Both the position numbers and the translations under genes were made by a program. From Lachnospiraceae bacterium (GTDB taxonomy: Bacteria; Bacillota; Clostridia; Lachnospirales; Lachnospiraceae): DNA of 64,000 bases. Below, in pieces: positions 35,759 to 44,613 of this stretch; positions within the stretch are counted from its first letter, which is position 1; every line of letters begins with the position of its first letter. The DNA is taken from NCBI GenBank assembly GCA_024695145.1, contig JAILIS010000021.1, positions 1 to 64,000 of the forward strand. Direction: 5' to 3'. A model generated the notes under the pieces. The model had not been told where the DNA came from and made no database searches. It saw only the letters and a list, made by a program, of their open reading frames with translations.

Positions 35759-36526
35759 ATGACCAAAGGCCGCATACACTCTCTTGAGAGTTTCGGAACG
35801 GTTGACGGACCCGGAACAAGATACGTTGTATTTGTACAGGGATGCCCGATGAGATGTCTGTACTGTCATAATCCCGATACATGGGCTATGACGGGCGGCG
35901 AAGAGATGGATCCCGAATATATATTTGAGCAGTATCAGCATAATGAGGCATTCTACAGGAACGGGGGAGGCATTACCGTGACCGGTGGAGAACCTCTGAT
36001 GCAGATTGATTTTCTGACGGATCTCTTTAAGATATGTAAAGATCATGATGTACACACCTGCATAGATTCTTCCGGGATCGCTTTTCGGCCGGAAAACAAG
36101 GGTCTTATCGAAAAACTTGACAGGCTCATGGAACTTACGGATCTTGTGATGCTCGATATAAAACATATCGATCCTGAGATGCACATGAAGATCACCGGAC
36201 AGCCGAACGACGGCATACTGGCATTTGCCGAATATCTGTCGGAGAAGAAGGTTGATACCTGGATCAGACACGTGATAGTCCCGGGGCTGACCGATGATGA
36301 TAAATATCTCTATGATCTCGGATATTTTATCGGAGGGCTCGGCAGTCTCAAGGCTCTTGACGCACTTCCTTACCATACCATGGGCAAGGCGAAGTATGAA
36401 AAGCTGGGGATAGAATATCCTCTCGGGGATACGCCTCCGATGGACAAGAAAGAGCTCGTGGCAAAAAAACAGGTGATCCTGGATGGCGTCAAAGCCAGAA
36501 GAAACGATGACGGTAAAAGAGCTTAA
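35759..36526 (+). CDS. pflA: Pyruvate formate-lyase activating enzyme (radical SAM)
   Basis: 255 residues. The [4Fe-4S]-SAM motif CXXXCXXC appears as CPMRCLYC at about residues 30-37, preceded by LESFGTVDGPGTRYVVF. TVTGGEPLMQ binds SAM. It abstracts a hydrogen from the glycine of the radical domain, here a free protein. Start at ATG 35759 after GGAGGAATG; 30 bases of upstream open frame are not family-like. Confidence 0.96.
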   Translation: MTKGRIHSLESFGTVDGPGTRYVVFVQGCPMRCLYCHNPDTWAMTGGEEMDPEYIFEQYQHNEAFYRNGGGITVTGGEPLMQIDFLTDLFKICKDHDVHTCIDSSGIAFRPENKGLIEKLDRLMELTDLVMLDIKHIDPEMHMKITGQPNDGILAFAEYLSEKKVDTWIRHVIVPGLTDDDKYLYDLGYFIGGLGSLKALDALPYHTMGKAKYEKLGIEYPLGDTPPMDKKELVAKKQVILDGVKARRNDDGKRA

Positions 36527-37145
36527 CGACAACTACAAGATAATACTTGCATCAGCATCACCCAGAAGAAAACAGATCCTGGAGCTGGTCGGCCTTGAGT
36601 TTGATGTATGGCCTTCGTGCGCGGAAGAGAATACATCGGAAACCGATCCGGAAAAACTGTGCACTTCTCTATCCGGGGCAAAAGCCATTGATGTTGCGGC
36701 GCAGATCCGGGCATATAACGATACGCACAGGGAACTTACCACTCCGGGGGATATAATAGTGATCGGTGCGGATACGGTGGTCGCATGCAACGGTGAAGTT
36801 TTCGGCAAGCCACGGGACGAAGCGGATGCCGTGAGGATGTTAAAAGCTTTGTCCGGCAGGACCCACAGTGTATATACCGGTGTATCGTTCGTATTTATCT
36901 CATCCGGAGGCCGCGCCGGTGAATATACATTTTTCGAGGAGACAAAGGTAAGCTTTTACCCTCTCGATGAACAGGAGATAGAATACTACATGTCTTCTTA
37001 TGATGTATATGACAAGGCCGGATCTTACGGCATTCAGGACGGTTCGGCTGCATTTGTCCGGTCCATTGAGGGAGATTATTACAATGTGGTAGGTCTGCCT
37101 GTTTCAAGACTGCTGCATGAGCTGAAGAGGATCCTGCAGGTATAA
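36507..37145 (+). CDS. maf: Maf-family nucleotide pyrophosphatase
   Basis: 212 residues from ATG 36507, overlapping the pflA end by 20 bases; an ATG at 36483 is possible. Maf signatures: ILASASPRRKQILELVG, IGADTVVACNGEVFGKPRD and GSYGIQDGSAAFV with GDYYNVVGLPV. Hydrolyses non-canonical or dTTP/UTP-type nucleotides and is linked to septum regulation. The YhdE-type subgroup is likely. Confidence 0.92.
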   Translation: MTVKELNDNYKIILASASPRRKQILELVGLEFDVWPSCAEENTSETDPEKLCTSLSGAKAIDVAAQIRAYNDTHRELTTPGDIIVIGADTVVACNGEVFGKPRDEADAVRMLKALSGRTHSVYTGVSFVFISSGGRAGEYTFFEETKVSFYPLDEQEIEYYMSSYDVYDKAGSYGIQDGSAAFVRSIEGDYYNVVGLPVSRLLHELKRILQV

Positions 37146-37152
37146 CAGAGTA

Positions 37153-37181
37153 TTGAGTTTTTGGCTTTCATGTTGTAAAAT
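37153..37181 (+). promoter_or_regulatory. Sigma-A promoter of the ferredoxin gene
   Basis: TTGAGT (37153-37158), 17-base spacer, TAAAAT (37176-37181), leader about 40 bases. Confidence 0.6.
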
Positions 37182-37226
37182 GAATATTGGTCATATCATT
37201 CGATAAATACAAAGGAGGAATCTGAA

Positions 37227-37397
37227 ATGGCATTTGTTATCAAAGACGGATGTATCTCATGCGGAGCATGTGCAGGACAGTGCCCTGTAGGCGCTATCAG
37301 CGAAGGCGACGGAAAGTATGAGATCGACGAGAATAAATGTGTAAGCTGCGGAGCATGCGCAGCACAGTGCCCCGTAGGAGCAATCGAGGAAGCCTAG
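37227..37397 (+). CDS. fdx: 2[4Fe-4S] ferredoxin
   Basis: 56 residues, the classical clostridial ferredoxin. Two near-identical halves each hold CXXCXXCXXXCP: Cys9, 12, 15, 19 and Cys38, 41, 44, 48, ending in CPVGAI. Low-potential electron carrier for anaerobic metabolism. AAAGGAGG precedes the ATG. Its own promoter is upstream, and a structured repeat begins at the base after its TAG. Confidence 0.97.
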   Translation: MAFVIKDGCISCGACAGQCPVGAISEGDGKYEIDENKCVSCGACAAQCPVGAIEEA

Positions 37398-37489
37398 GCA
37401 GATAGGAGGGGCCCACGAAGTGGGAAGTCCCTGTCTGCACCGCGAGCCCCCTGTTCGACGAAGTCGAACTCAAATGGGCGAGCGACCTT
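37398..37489 (+). repeat. Structured dispersed repeat, copy A
   Basis: 92 bases starting at the base after the fdx stop. It can fold into an outer stem (GCAGATAGG with CCTGTCTGC) enclosing hairpin CCCAC-GAA-GTGGG (37412-37424), then a second unit (GCCC with GGGC) enclosing TTCGAC-GAA-GTCGAA (37454-37468), ending GGGCGAGCGACCTT. Copy B at 51168 has the same order with compensatory base changes in both hairpins and the same GAA loops. Origin unknown: a small mobile element or a conserved RNA. Confidence 0.75.
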
Positions 37490-37514
37490 GGAAGACCCGC
37501 GAAGCCGGAAAGCG

Positions 37515-37543
37515 AAAATGCCGACAGAATATGTCGGCATTTT
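37515..37543 (+). terminator. Intrinsic terminator after fdx and repeat A
   Basis: Perfect 12-base stem AAAATGCCGACA / TGTCGGCATTTT, loop GAATA, then CTTTTTTTG. It places repeat A inside the fdx transcript as a 3' untranslated region. Confidence 0.9.
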
Positions 37544-37562
37544 CTTTTTTTGTCATTTGAGT

Positions 37563-37568
37563 TATAAT
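37563..37568 (+). promoter_or_regulatory. -10 box of gdpP, 7 bases from the ATG
   Basis: TATAAT followed by AACGTCT and ATG (37576). No Shine-Dalgarno sequence is present, and the -35 region is only T-rich. Together with plsY and pyrC it suggests a leaderless message. Confidence 0.4.
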
Positions 37569-37575
37569 AACGTCT

Positions 37576-39630
37576 ATGAGTGGCAACAACATCAGATTCA
37601 AAGGACAGATACACAAATACATAATGTGGCCGGTGTGGATGACGATAATAGTCGGTGTATTTGCCATAGCAATGTATTTGGTGGATATAAGAGCAGGAGT
37701 CTTTGCCTCTGTTTTTTTTGTCATATATGCGCTGATCGCTTTCTATCTGTTTTTCCATGACAGGAATACAGTCATAAAGGATCTCATTTCATTTGCGACC
37801 CAATACGGGCAGGTTCAGAAACAGCTTCTTCGGGATCTCGAGATACCGTATGCCCTTCTGGACGAATCCGGAAAGATCATTTGGACAAATGATGCATTTG
37901 AGCAGATGATGGGTATCACCAAGAAATACAGCAAGTCCATCACGAGCCTGATCCCCGAGATCACAAAGGAAAAGCTTCCCAAGATGGAACACGAGACCGA
38001 GATAGTGATATCCGTGGGCGAACATGATTTTCGCGCAAGCATGAACAAGGTATCCATGGAAGCGCTTATGGAAACCCCAAGCGTTATTGCCGCGGTGGAT
38101 TATGACAGCTATCTGATTGCACTGTATATGTTCGACGTTACAGAGGTCAATTCCCTGACCAGACGTATCGGCGAGCAGCGTATGGTATGCGGTCTTATAT
38201 ATGTAGACAACTACGATGAGGCTCTTGAGAGTGCCGATGAGGCAAGACGGTCATTGAGCGCCGCCATCATTGACAGACAGATAAACAATTACTTTTCCAA
38301 GATCGATGCGATAGTCAAGAAGCTCGAGAAGGACAAGTATCTTGTCATAATGAGGAGAAAAGAACTTGACGGGATCGCCGAGAGCCGTTTTGAGATACTT
38401 GAGAAGATCAAAAAGGCAAATATAGGAAACGAGATATCGTTCTCACTTTCCATCGGATTCGGAGCGGACAGCGATTCTTTCCTGCAGAACTATGAGTATG
38501 CCAGAACGGCTATCGATCTGGCATTGGGCCGTGGCGGAGATCAGGCCATAATTAAGACAGATGAAGAGATCAGTTATTACGGCGGAAGACGTGAAGTAAC
38601 AACCAAAAATACCAGGGTCAAGGCGAGAGTCAAAGCTCACGCCCTCCGTGAGATCATAGAAAACAGTGACACAATAGTCATCATGGGTCACAAGATACTG
38701 GATGTTGATGCTTTCGGTTCGTCGATAGGAATATTCCGTGTTGCAAAGACATTCAACAAAAAAGTTCATATCGTAGTGGATGAAGTGACGACGTCCATAC
38801 GTCCGATGCTGGAAATGATGAACCATGACGGGGCTCACGAAGAGGGTATATTTGTTTCCAGGGAGGAGGCTGTCGACATAGCATCACAATCCGACTGCAC
38901 ACTCGTAGTCGTAGATGTCAACAGACCCAGCTTTACGGGATGCCCCGCACTTTTGGAAATGTGTTCTCCGATAGTCGTTCTGGATCACCACAGGCAGGGC
39001 GCCGAAAAGATAGAAAATGCCACTCTTTCGTATATCGAGCCGTATGCATCTAGCGCATCGGAGATGGTATCGGAAGTTCTGCAGTATATAAGCGATCATG
39101 TAAAACTGTTGTCCGATGAAGCCGACTGTCTCTATGCCGGAATGATGATCGATACAAATAATTTCATGACCAAGACGGGTGTGCGTACTTTTGAAGCTGC
39201 CGCATATCTTCGCCGTAACGGGGCGGACGTTACGAGAGTACGTAAGATGTTCAGGGATGATGTGGGATCTTACAAAGCCAAGGCCGAGATAGTAAGAAAT
39301 GCCGAGATCGTTGACAAAGCATTTGCCGTTGCCATCACCCCTGATACGATAGTGGACAGCCCTACCATAATCGGAGCGGAAGCAGCCAACGAGCTGCTGA
39401 ACATTAATGGTATCAGGGCATCGTTCGTACTTACGATGCATCAGGGTGAAGTATATATCAGTGCCAGATCGATTGATGATATTAATGTTCAGGTGATCAT
39501 GGAGAAGCTTGGCGGCGGCGGACATATGAACGTTGCAGGAGCCCAGCTTCAGGATGTGACTCTTGAAGAGGCGAAGAAGTCACTTATTGCGGTGCTGTCC
39601 GAAATGAAACAAAAAGGAGAACTGTCATGA
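37576..39630 (+). CDS. gdpP: Cyclic-di-AMP phosphodiesterase GdpP
   Basis: 684 residues. Two N-terminal membrane helices (about 17-55), a PAS domain (about 80-150), a degenerate GGDEF domain (about 175-305) and a DHH/DHHA1 phosphodiesterase (about 345-660). Catalytic motifs: GHKILDVDAFGSS, VLDHHRQ and GGGGHMNVAG. It hydrolyses c-di-AMP and so affects potassium and wall homeostasis. Its stop overlaps the rplI start, the common Firmicute order gdpP-rplI-dnaB. Confidence 0.95.
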   Translation: MSGNNIRFKGQIHKYIMWPVWMTIIVGVFAIAMYLVDIRAGVFASVFFVIYALIAFYLFFHDRNTVIKDLISFATQYGQVQKQLLRDLEIPYALLDESGKIIWTNDAFEQMMGITKKYSKSITSLIPEITKEKLPKMEHETEIVISVGEHDFRASMNKVSMEALMETPSVIAAVDYDSYLIALYMFDVTEVNSLTRRIGEQRMVCGLIYVDNYDEALESADEARRSLSAAIIDRQINNYFSKIDAIVKKLEKDKYLVIMRRKELDGIAESRFEILEKIKKANIGNEISFSLSIGFGADSDSFLQNYEYARTAIDLALGRGGDQAIIKTDEEISYYGGRREVTTKNTRVKARVKAHALREIIENSDTIVIMGHKILDVDAFGSSIGIFRVAKTFNKKVHIVVDEVTTSIRPMLEMMNHDGAHEEGIFVSREEAVDIASQSDCTLVVVDVNRPSFTGCPALLEMCSPIVVLDHHRQGAEKIENATLSYIEPYASSASEMVSEVLQYISDHVKLLSDEADCLYAGMMIDTNNFMTKTGVRTFEAAAYLRRNGADVTRVRKMFRDDVGSYKAKAEIVRNAEIVDKAFAVAITPDTIVDSPTIIGAEAANELLNINGIRASFVLTMHQGEVYISARSIDDINVQVIMEKLGGGGHMNVAGAQLQDVTLEEAKKSLIAVLSEMKQKGELS

Positions 39631-40073
39631 AGGTAATACTGCTTGAAGACGTACGTTCACTTGGCAAGGCCGGAGATGTTGTAGAGGTATCCGACGGTTA
39701 TGCCAAGAATTTCATATTCAAGAAAAAACTGGGATTACAGGCGGATTCCAAAAACCTGAACGATCTTAAACTGAAGAAGGCAAACGAGGAGAAGGTGGCG
39801 GCTGAAAATCTTGATGCCGCACAGAAATTCGCTAAAGAGCTAGAGAGCAAAACGGTTGTGGTAAAGCTCAAAGCCGGAGAGGGAAACAAAACTTTCGGAA
39901 GCGTGTCCGGCAAAGAGATCGCTTTCGAAGCAAAAGAGCAGTTCGGTCTTGAGATCGACAGAAAGAAAATAGTTCTTCCCGAAGCCATCAAATCTTTCGG
40001 TGAATTTGAAGTTCCGGTAAAGCTTCATCCCAAGGTAACTGCAACCCTGAAAGTCAGAGTTGAGGAGTCTTAA
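39627..40073 (+). CDS. rplI: 50S ribosomal protein bL9
   Basis: 148 residues, normal length. N-terminal rRNA-binding domain MKVILLEDVRSLGKAGDVVE with GYAKNFIFKKKLG, long connecting helix and C-terminal domain ending HPKVTATLKVRVEES. Overlaps gdpP by four bases and is followed by dnaB two bases on. Confidence 0.97.
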   Translation: MKVILLEDVRSLGKAGDVVEVSDGYAKNFIFKKKLGLQADSKNLNDLKLKKANEEKVAAENLDAAQKFAKELESKTVVVKLKAGEGNKTFGSVSGKEIAFEAKEQFGLEIDRKKIVLPEAIKSFGEFEVPVKLHPKVTATLKVRVEES

Positions 40074-40075
40074 GG

Positions 40076-41410
40076 ATGGAAGAAGCTGTTGTCAAAAAAC
40101 TCCCCCCTCATCACAGGGAATCCGAAAGAGGTGTGGTAGGAGCCATGATGCTTGACCGCGATGCGGCCATAATCGCCATGGATTCACTTGTGGCGGATGA
40201 CTTTTACCTGAAAGAGTTTGCATACGTTTTCAATGCGGTAAAAAGCGTCGTTGAAGAAGGCGCAGTCATCGATCCGACCACGGTTTCAAATAAACTTATG
40301 GAGATGAACGCCCCTGCGGAGATCGCATCGGGAGAGTATCTTCGGAATCTCGGAATGTGGGCATCCACATCTGCGGTAATAGAACAGCATATCGAAATAG
40401 TCAGGAAAAAATCACTTCTCCGGAAAATGATAAAGCTCTGCGGCGATCTTGAGAACAAATGTTACTCGGATTCCGGAGAGGCCGAGGAGATCTTCGAGGA
40501 AGCCGAGCGCAAAGTATTTGAGATCACAAACAGCAGTTCGGCAGGTGATCTTATTCCGATAAGACAGATCGTCAAAGACGCCATCGTCAAGATAGGTATA
40601 GCGGCAAAAGCCGACGGTCCCGTCACGGGTGTTGCCACGGGCTTTACCGATCTTGATTATAAAACGGCAGGGCTGCAGCCCGCCGATCTGATCCTTGTGG
40701 CGGCAAGGCCTTCCATGGGCAAAACATCTTTCATCCTCAACATAGCACAGCATATATGCATAAAAGACAAAAAAACCGCTGTCATCTTCTCTCTGGAGAT
40801 GCCGCGCGAACAGCTTGTAAACCGTCTTCTGGCCCTTGAATCACATGTGGATTCCGAACTGATACGAAACGGCAGGGTCACGCAGAAGGACTGGGAAGGT
40901 ATAATAGAGGCAGCGAGTTCCATCGGCGAGTCAGGGCTGATGATAGATGATACACCCGGGATCACGATAGGTGAACTGCGATCCAAATGCCGTAAATACA
41001 AGGCAGAGAACAAGGACCTCTCAGCGATCTTTATCGATTATCTGCAGCTGATGCAGGGAACCGGGAGATTTGATTCGAAACAGCAGGAGATCTCCGACAT
41101 ATCAAGGTCGCTGAAATCACTTGCCAGAGAACTCGGAGTTCCGGTCATAGCCCTGTCCCAGCTGTCACGTGCACCGGAAAAAAGAGAAGATCACAGACCG
41201 ATGCTTTCGGATCTGCGTGAATCCGGAGCAATAGAACAGGATGCGGATGTGGTAATGTTTTTATACAGAGATGATTATTACAATCCGGATACCGAGAAAA
41301 AGAACATAACGGAAGTCATAATCGCCAAACAGAGAAACGGCCCCATCGGCAAGGTTGAACTTGTATGGTTACCGGATCTGACGAAATTTGCAAATAAGGC
41401 AAAGAGCTAA
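40076..41410 (+). CDS. dnaB: Replicative DNA helicase
   Basis: 444 residues. N-terminal primase-interaction domain (PPHHRESERGVVGAMMLDRD) and RecA-type motor: Walker A ARPSMGKTSF near 204-213, Walker B-like AIFIDYLQLMQG, and SDLRESGAIEQDADVVMFLY near the C-terminus. Hexameric helicase of the replication fork. Confidence 0.97.
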   Translation: MEEAVVKKLPPHHRESERGVVGAMMLDRDAAIIAMDSLVADDFYLKEFAYVFNAVKSVVEEGAVIDPTTVSNKLMEMNAPAEIASGEYLRNLGMWASTSAVIEQHIEIVRKKSLLRKMIKLCGDLENKCYSDSGEAEEIFEEAERKVFEITNSSSAGDLIPIRQIVKDAIVKIGIAAKADGPVTGVATGFTDLDYKTAGLQPADLILVAARPSMGKTSFILNIAQHICIKDKKTAVIFSLEMPREQLVNRLLALESHVDSELIRNGRVTQKDWEGIIEAASSIGESGLMIDDTPGITIGELRSKCRKYKAENKDLSAIFIDYLQLMQGTGRFDSKQQEISDISRSLKSLARELGVPVIALSQLSRAPEKREDHRPMLSDLRESGAIEQDADVVMFLYRDDYYNPDTEKKNITEVIIAKQRNGPIGKVELVWLPDLTKFANKAKS

Positions 41411-41419
41411 GGAGATTAC

Positions 41420-41914
41420 ATGGACAAGCCGGTTTTATATCGTAAGCGGATCATCCCCGAAGAGATCATCCTGCTGGATAAAGACGAGATACTCTATTCT
41501 GACGAAGGCCATATCGTTACAAGATGGAATACGATCAGGCCCAAGGAAATACTTGACCATGGATGTTCATGTTATTTTTTGAAGGAAGGCTTTAAAGTCA
41601 GCAAGTTCTACCGTAAGGACGGAACGCTGATATACTGGTACTGCGACATAATCAATTACAGTTATGATCCGGTCGAAAATTCATATGTGTTTACGGATCT
41701 TCTGGCGGATGTACTGATCTATCCGGATGGAAAAGTTGAAGTCGTTGATGTCGGCGAGATAGCGGATGCGCTTACGGACGGGACGCTTACGGTTGAAGAG
41801 ATGATCCCGGCGCTCAGAAGTCTTGATAAACTCCTTGGGATAATTTATTCCGGAGAGTTTGGTACCATACAGGATATGATCAACAGGATCGAGGAGAAAA
41901 ACACCTCTTCATAA
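41420..41914 (+). CDS. DUF402 (FomD/Ntdp-like) protein
   Basis: 164 residues. The DUF402 core FYRKDGTLIYWYCDIINYSY followed by VFTDLLADVLIYPDGKVEVVD is clear; members include nucleoside di/triphosphatases and FomD. Conserved aspartates of that segment bind divalent metal. Its stop overlaps the ATG of sua5 (TAATG), so the two are translationally coupled. Confidence 0.85.
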   Translation: MDKPVLYRKRIIPEEIILLDKDEILYSDEGHIVTRWNTIRPKEILDHGCSCYFLKEGFKVSKFYRKDGTLIYWYCDIINYSYDPVENSYVFTDLLADVLIYPDGKVEVVDVGEIADALTDGTLTVEEMIPALRSLDKLLGIIYSGEFGTIQDMINRIEEKNTSS

Positions 41915-42966
41915 TGGATACGATATATAAAAGAACAGATCCCGGAAATATAGATATGTCCGTCATTTCCGAAGCGGGACGGATAATCAGAGCCGGAGGA
42001 CTGGTAGCTTTTCCGACCGAAACGGTATACGGTCTCGGAGCGGATGCATTAAATCCGGCTGCTGCATCGAAGATATACGAGGCAAAGGGCCGCCCTTCGG
42101 ACAATCCTCTCATAGTGCATATAGCCGATATCGGCAGCGTGTATGAAATAGCTGCGGATGTCACACCGGAAGCGGAAGCTCTGGCCAAAAGGTACTGGCC
42201 CGGCCCCCTTACGATGATCTTCAAAGGAAAGGATATCGTCCCGAAGGAAACAACGGGAGGCCTTGATACGGTAGCGATAAGGTTTCCTTCCCATCCGGTC
42301 GCAAAGGCATTCATTGCTTCAGCCGGCGGATATGTGGCAGCGCCCTCCGCCAATATATCGGGAAGACCTTCTCCGACAACGGGAGATCATGTTTTTTGCG
42401 ACATGAACGGCCGGATCGATATGATCATAGACAGCGGATATTGCAATATAGGGATCGAATCCACCATAATAGATCTTTCGGCCGGGACTCCGATGATGCT
42501 CAGACCCGGATATGTGAGTGAAGAAGACCTGCGGGAGGTCATAGGCGATATTGAAAAAGACCCGGCAGTCTTCGGCAATGATACTTCGGCAAAGCCGAAA
42601 GCGCCCGGGATGAAATACCGGCATTACGCACCGAAAGGTGAAATGCTCATAGTATCCGGAAGCAAAGAACGTGTCAGATCATATATCATGGAGCGTATAG
42701 AAGAAAAGCCGGAAGGTGTACGTCTGGGCGTTCTGACTTTTTCAGAAGATGCACCGGCATTTGAGGGCGCTGATCTTGTGGCGGATATGGGACGATCGGA
42801 TAATACGGACATGACCGCACACAGACTGTATGACAGCCTTCGAAGATGCGATGATGAAGACATCGATATTATCCTGTCGGAAGAGCCGTGCAGCGGACGA
42901 CTCGGACCCGCGATAATGAACAGGCTGATAAAGGCGGCGGGTCATAATATAATACATGTGGACTGA
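41914..42966 (+). CDS. Threonylcarbamoyl-AMP synthase, Sua5 type
   Basis: 350 residues. YrdC domain (about 15-210) with GLVAFPTETVYGLGADAL, KGRPSDNPLIVHI and SAPS-type ANISGRPSPTTG, linked by PGMKYRHYAPK to a C-terminal Sua5 domain. It makes the activated threonylcarbamate for t6A37 of tRNA. The length shows the two-domain Sua5 form rather than the short TsaC form. Confidence 0.95.
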   Translation: MDTIYKRTDPGNIDMSVISEAGRIIRAGGLVAFPTETVYGLGADALNPAAASKIYEAKGRPSDNPLIVHIADIGSVYEIAADVTPEAEALAKRYWPGPLTMIFKGKDIVPKETTGGLDTVAIRFPSHPVAKAFIASAGGYVAAPSANISGRPSPTTGDHVFCDMNGRIDMIIDSGYCNIGIESTIIDLSAGTPMMLRPGYVSEEDLREVIGDIEKDPAVFGNDTSAKPKAPGMKYRHYAPKGEMLIVSGSKERVRSYIMERIEEKPEGVRLGVLTFSEDAPAFEGADLVADMGRSDNTDMTAHRLYDSLRRCDDEDIDIILSEEPCSGRLGPAIMNRLIKAAGHNIIHVD

Positions 42967-43000
42967 TCATCAGAGAATAAAGGAAACGGAGACGACATAA

Positions 43001-43429
43001 ATGAAAGTTGCGATAGGCGCCGATCATGGTGCGTTTGAACGGAAAGCGGAAGTTATTGAACACCTTCGTGAAGCGGGTCATGAGGTAAAGGATTTCGGCA
43101 CATACACACCCGACAGTTGTGATTATCCCGAGATAGGAAGGAGCGTGGCAAACGCTGTTGCATCGGGGGAATATGACAGGGGAATAGTGATGTGTACGAC
43201 CGGCATAGGAATATCCATTGTCGCCAACAAAGTCAAAGGGATCCGCTGCGCGCTCTGCGGTGATGTAACCAGCGCGAAGCTGACAAGACTTCACAATGAT
43301 GCCAACATGCTTTCTATGGGAGCGGGGGTGATAGGTCCCAATCTGACCATGGACATTGTTGATATGTTTATGAATACGGAATTTTCAAACGAGGAAAAGC
43401 ATGTTCGCAGGATATCACAGATAGAATAG
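43001..43429 (+). CDS. rpiB: Ribose-5-phosphate isomerase B
   Basis: 142 residues. N-terminal [15 protein letters not shown], the catalytic cysteine in [15 protein letters not shown] and the phosphate-binding [15 protein letters not shown]. Interconverts ribose-5-P and ribulose-5-P, feeding nucleotide synthesis by the genes downstream (upp). A close relative such as an allose or galactose-6-P isomerase subunit is less likely. Confidence 0.93.
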   Translation: MKVAIGADHGAFERKAEVIEHLREAGHEVKDFGTYTPDSCDYPEIGRSVANAVASGEYDRGIVMCTTGIGISIVANKVKGIRCALCGDVTSAKLTRLHNDANMLSMGAGVIGPNLTMDIVDMFMNTEFSNEEKHVRRISQIE

Positions 43430-43464
43430 TTTTTTGGAGCAGATCATTTTATGGAGGGCAGATC

Positions 43465-44112
43465 ATGAAGCAGTATCCCGGAATCGACAATGTGTTTTTA
43501 ATGGATCATCCGCTTATCCAGCATAAGATCGGATATATCCGCAGAAAAGAAACAGGAACAAAGGATTTTCGCCAGACGATAGGTGAGATAGCCATGCTCA
43601 TCTGTTATGAGGCCACGAGAAATCTTGAACTCGCAGACGTTCATGTAACAACGCCGATATGCGAGACAACGGCAAAGGAACTCAAGGGCAAAAAACTTGC
43701 CATAGTTCCGATCCTTCGCGCCGGACTCGGAATGGTCGACGGGATGCTTACGATGATACCCGTGGCAAAAGTCGGCCACATCGGACTGTACAGGGATCCC
43801 GCAACGCTCAAGCCCGTGGAGTATTACTGCAAACTTCCGGATGACTGTGCAAACCGTGAAGTATTTGTGGTGGATCCGATGCTCGCAACAGGCGGATCAT
43901 CATGTGCGGCCATTACCATGCTCAAGGAAAAGGGATGCAAGAATATACATTTTATGTGCATAATCGCTGCACCCGAAGGTGTGGATGCCATGCACAGGAC
44001 ACATCCGGATGTTGATGTTTACATCGGTGAGCTTGATGAGAGGCTCAATGATCACGGATATATTGTTCCCGGACTGGGAGATGCAGGCGACAGGATATTC
44101 GGTACAAAGTAA
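43465..44112 (+). CDS. upp: Uracil phosphoribosyltransferase
   Basis: 215 residues. Converts uracil and PRPP to UMP. The PRPP loop [28 protein letters not shown] and uracil-binding [12 protein letters not shown] are all present. AGGGCAG-type ribosome site. The stop overlaps the ATG of the dCMP deaminase gene. Confidence 0.96.
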   Translation: MKQYPGIDNVFLMDHPLIQHKIGYIRRKETGTKDFRQTIGEIAMLICYEATRNLELADVHVTTPICETTAKELKGKKLAIVPILRAGLGMVDGMLTMIPVAKVGHIGLYRDPATLKPVEYYCKLPDDCANREVFVVDPMLATGGSSCAAITMLKEKGCKNIHFMCIIAAPEGVDAMHRTHPDVDVYIGELDERLNDHGYIVPGLGDAGDRIFGTK

Positions 44113-44597
44113 TGAGTGACAAAAGACAGGATTATATATCTTGGGATGAGTATTTCATGGCGGTTGCGAAACTTGCCGGAATGCGCTCAAAGGATCCCAA
44201 TACGCAGGTGGGAGCATGTATAGTAAGCTCCGACAATAAAATACTTTCTATGGGATATAACGGATTCCCGAGAGGCTGTTCGGATGATGAGTTCCCCTGG
44301 GCAAGGGAGGGAGAAGCACTTTCAACCAAATATGTCTATACGGTACACTCCGAACTGAACGCCATATTAAATTACAGAGGCGGCAGTCTTGAGGGTGCAA
44401 AACTGTATGTGTCACTGTTTCCGTGCAACGAATGCGCAAAGGCGATCATTCAGAGCGGTATCAGAACGGTGATATATGACAGCGACAAATATTCGGGAAC
44501 AGACGGGGTCATAGCGTCCAAAAAGATGATGGATGCAGCGGGCGTCAGATACTACAGATACAATCCTACAAACAGGGAGATAGTCATAACCGTTTAA
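44112..44597 (+). CDS. dCMP / cytidine deaminase-family protein
   Basis: 161 residues. Zinc deaminase motifs VHSELNAILN (His and catalytic Glu) and LFPCNECAKAI (two Cys ligands), and NTQVGACIVSSDNKILSMGYNG (listed to 20 residues as TQVGACIVSSDNKILSMGYN). Size and the FPRGC insert fit deoxycytidylate deaminase (ComEB-like), which supplies dUMP for thymidylate. TAATG overlap with upp. Confidence 0.92.
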   Translation: MSDKRQDYISWDEYFMAVAKLAGMRSKDPNTQVGACIVSSDNKILSMGYNGFPRGCSDDEFPWAREGEALSTKYVYTVHSELNAILNYRGGSLEGAKLYVSLFPCNECAKAIIQSGIRTVIYDSDKYSGTDGVIASKKMMDAAGVRYYRYNPTNREIVITV

Positions 44598-44613
44598 TGA
44601 CGCACATCGTAAG

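Noticed and set aside
35214..35882. 222-codon minus-strand frame over the small PFL genes and pflA start
   Set aside because: Three plus-strand genes with ribosome sites and conserved motifs occupy the same bases.
37297..37758. Minus-strand frame across fdx, repeat A and the gdpP start
   Set aside because: It overlaps the ferredoxin and terminator; similarity of its peptide to one at 51138-51338 only reflects the nucleotide repeat.
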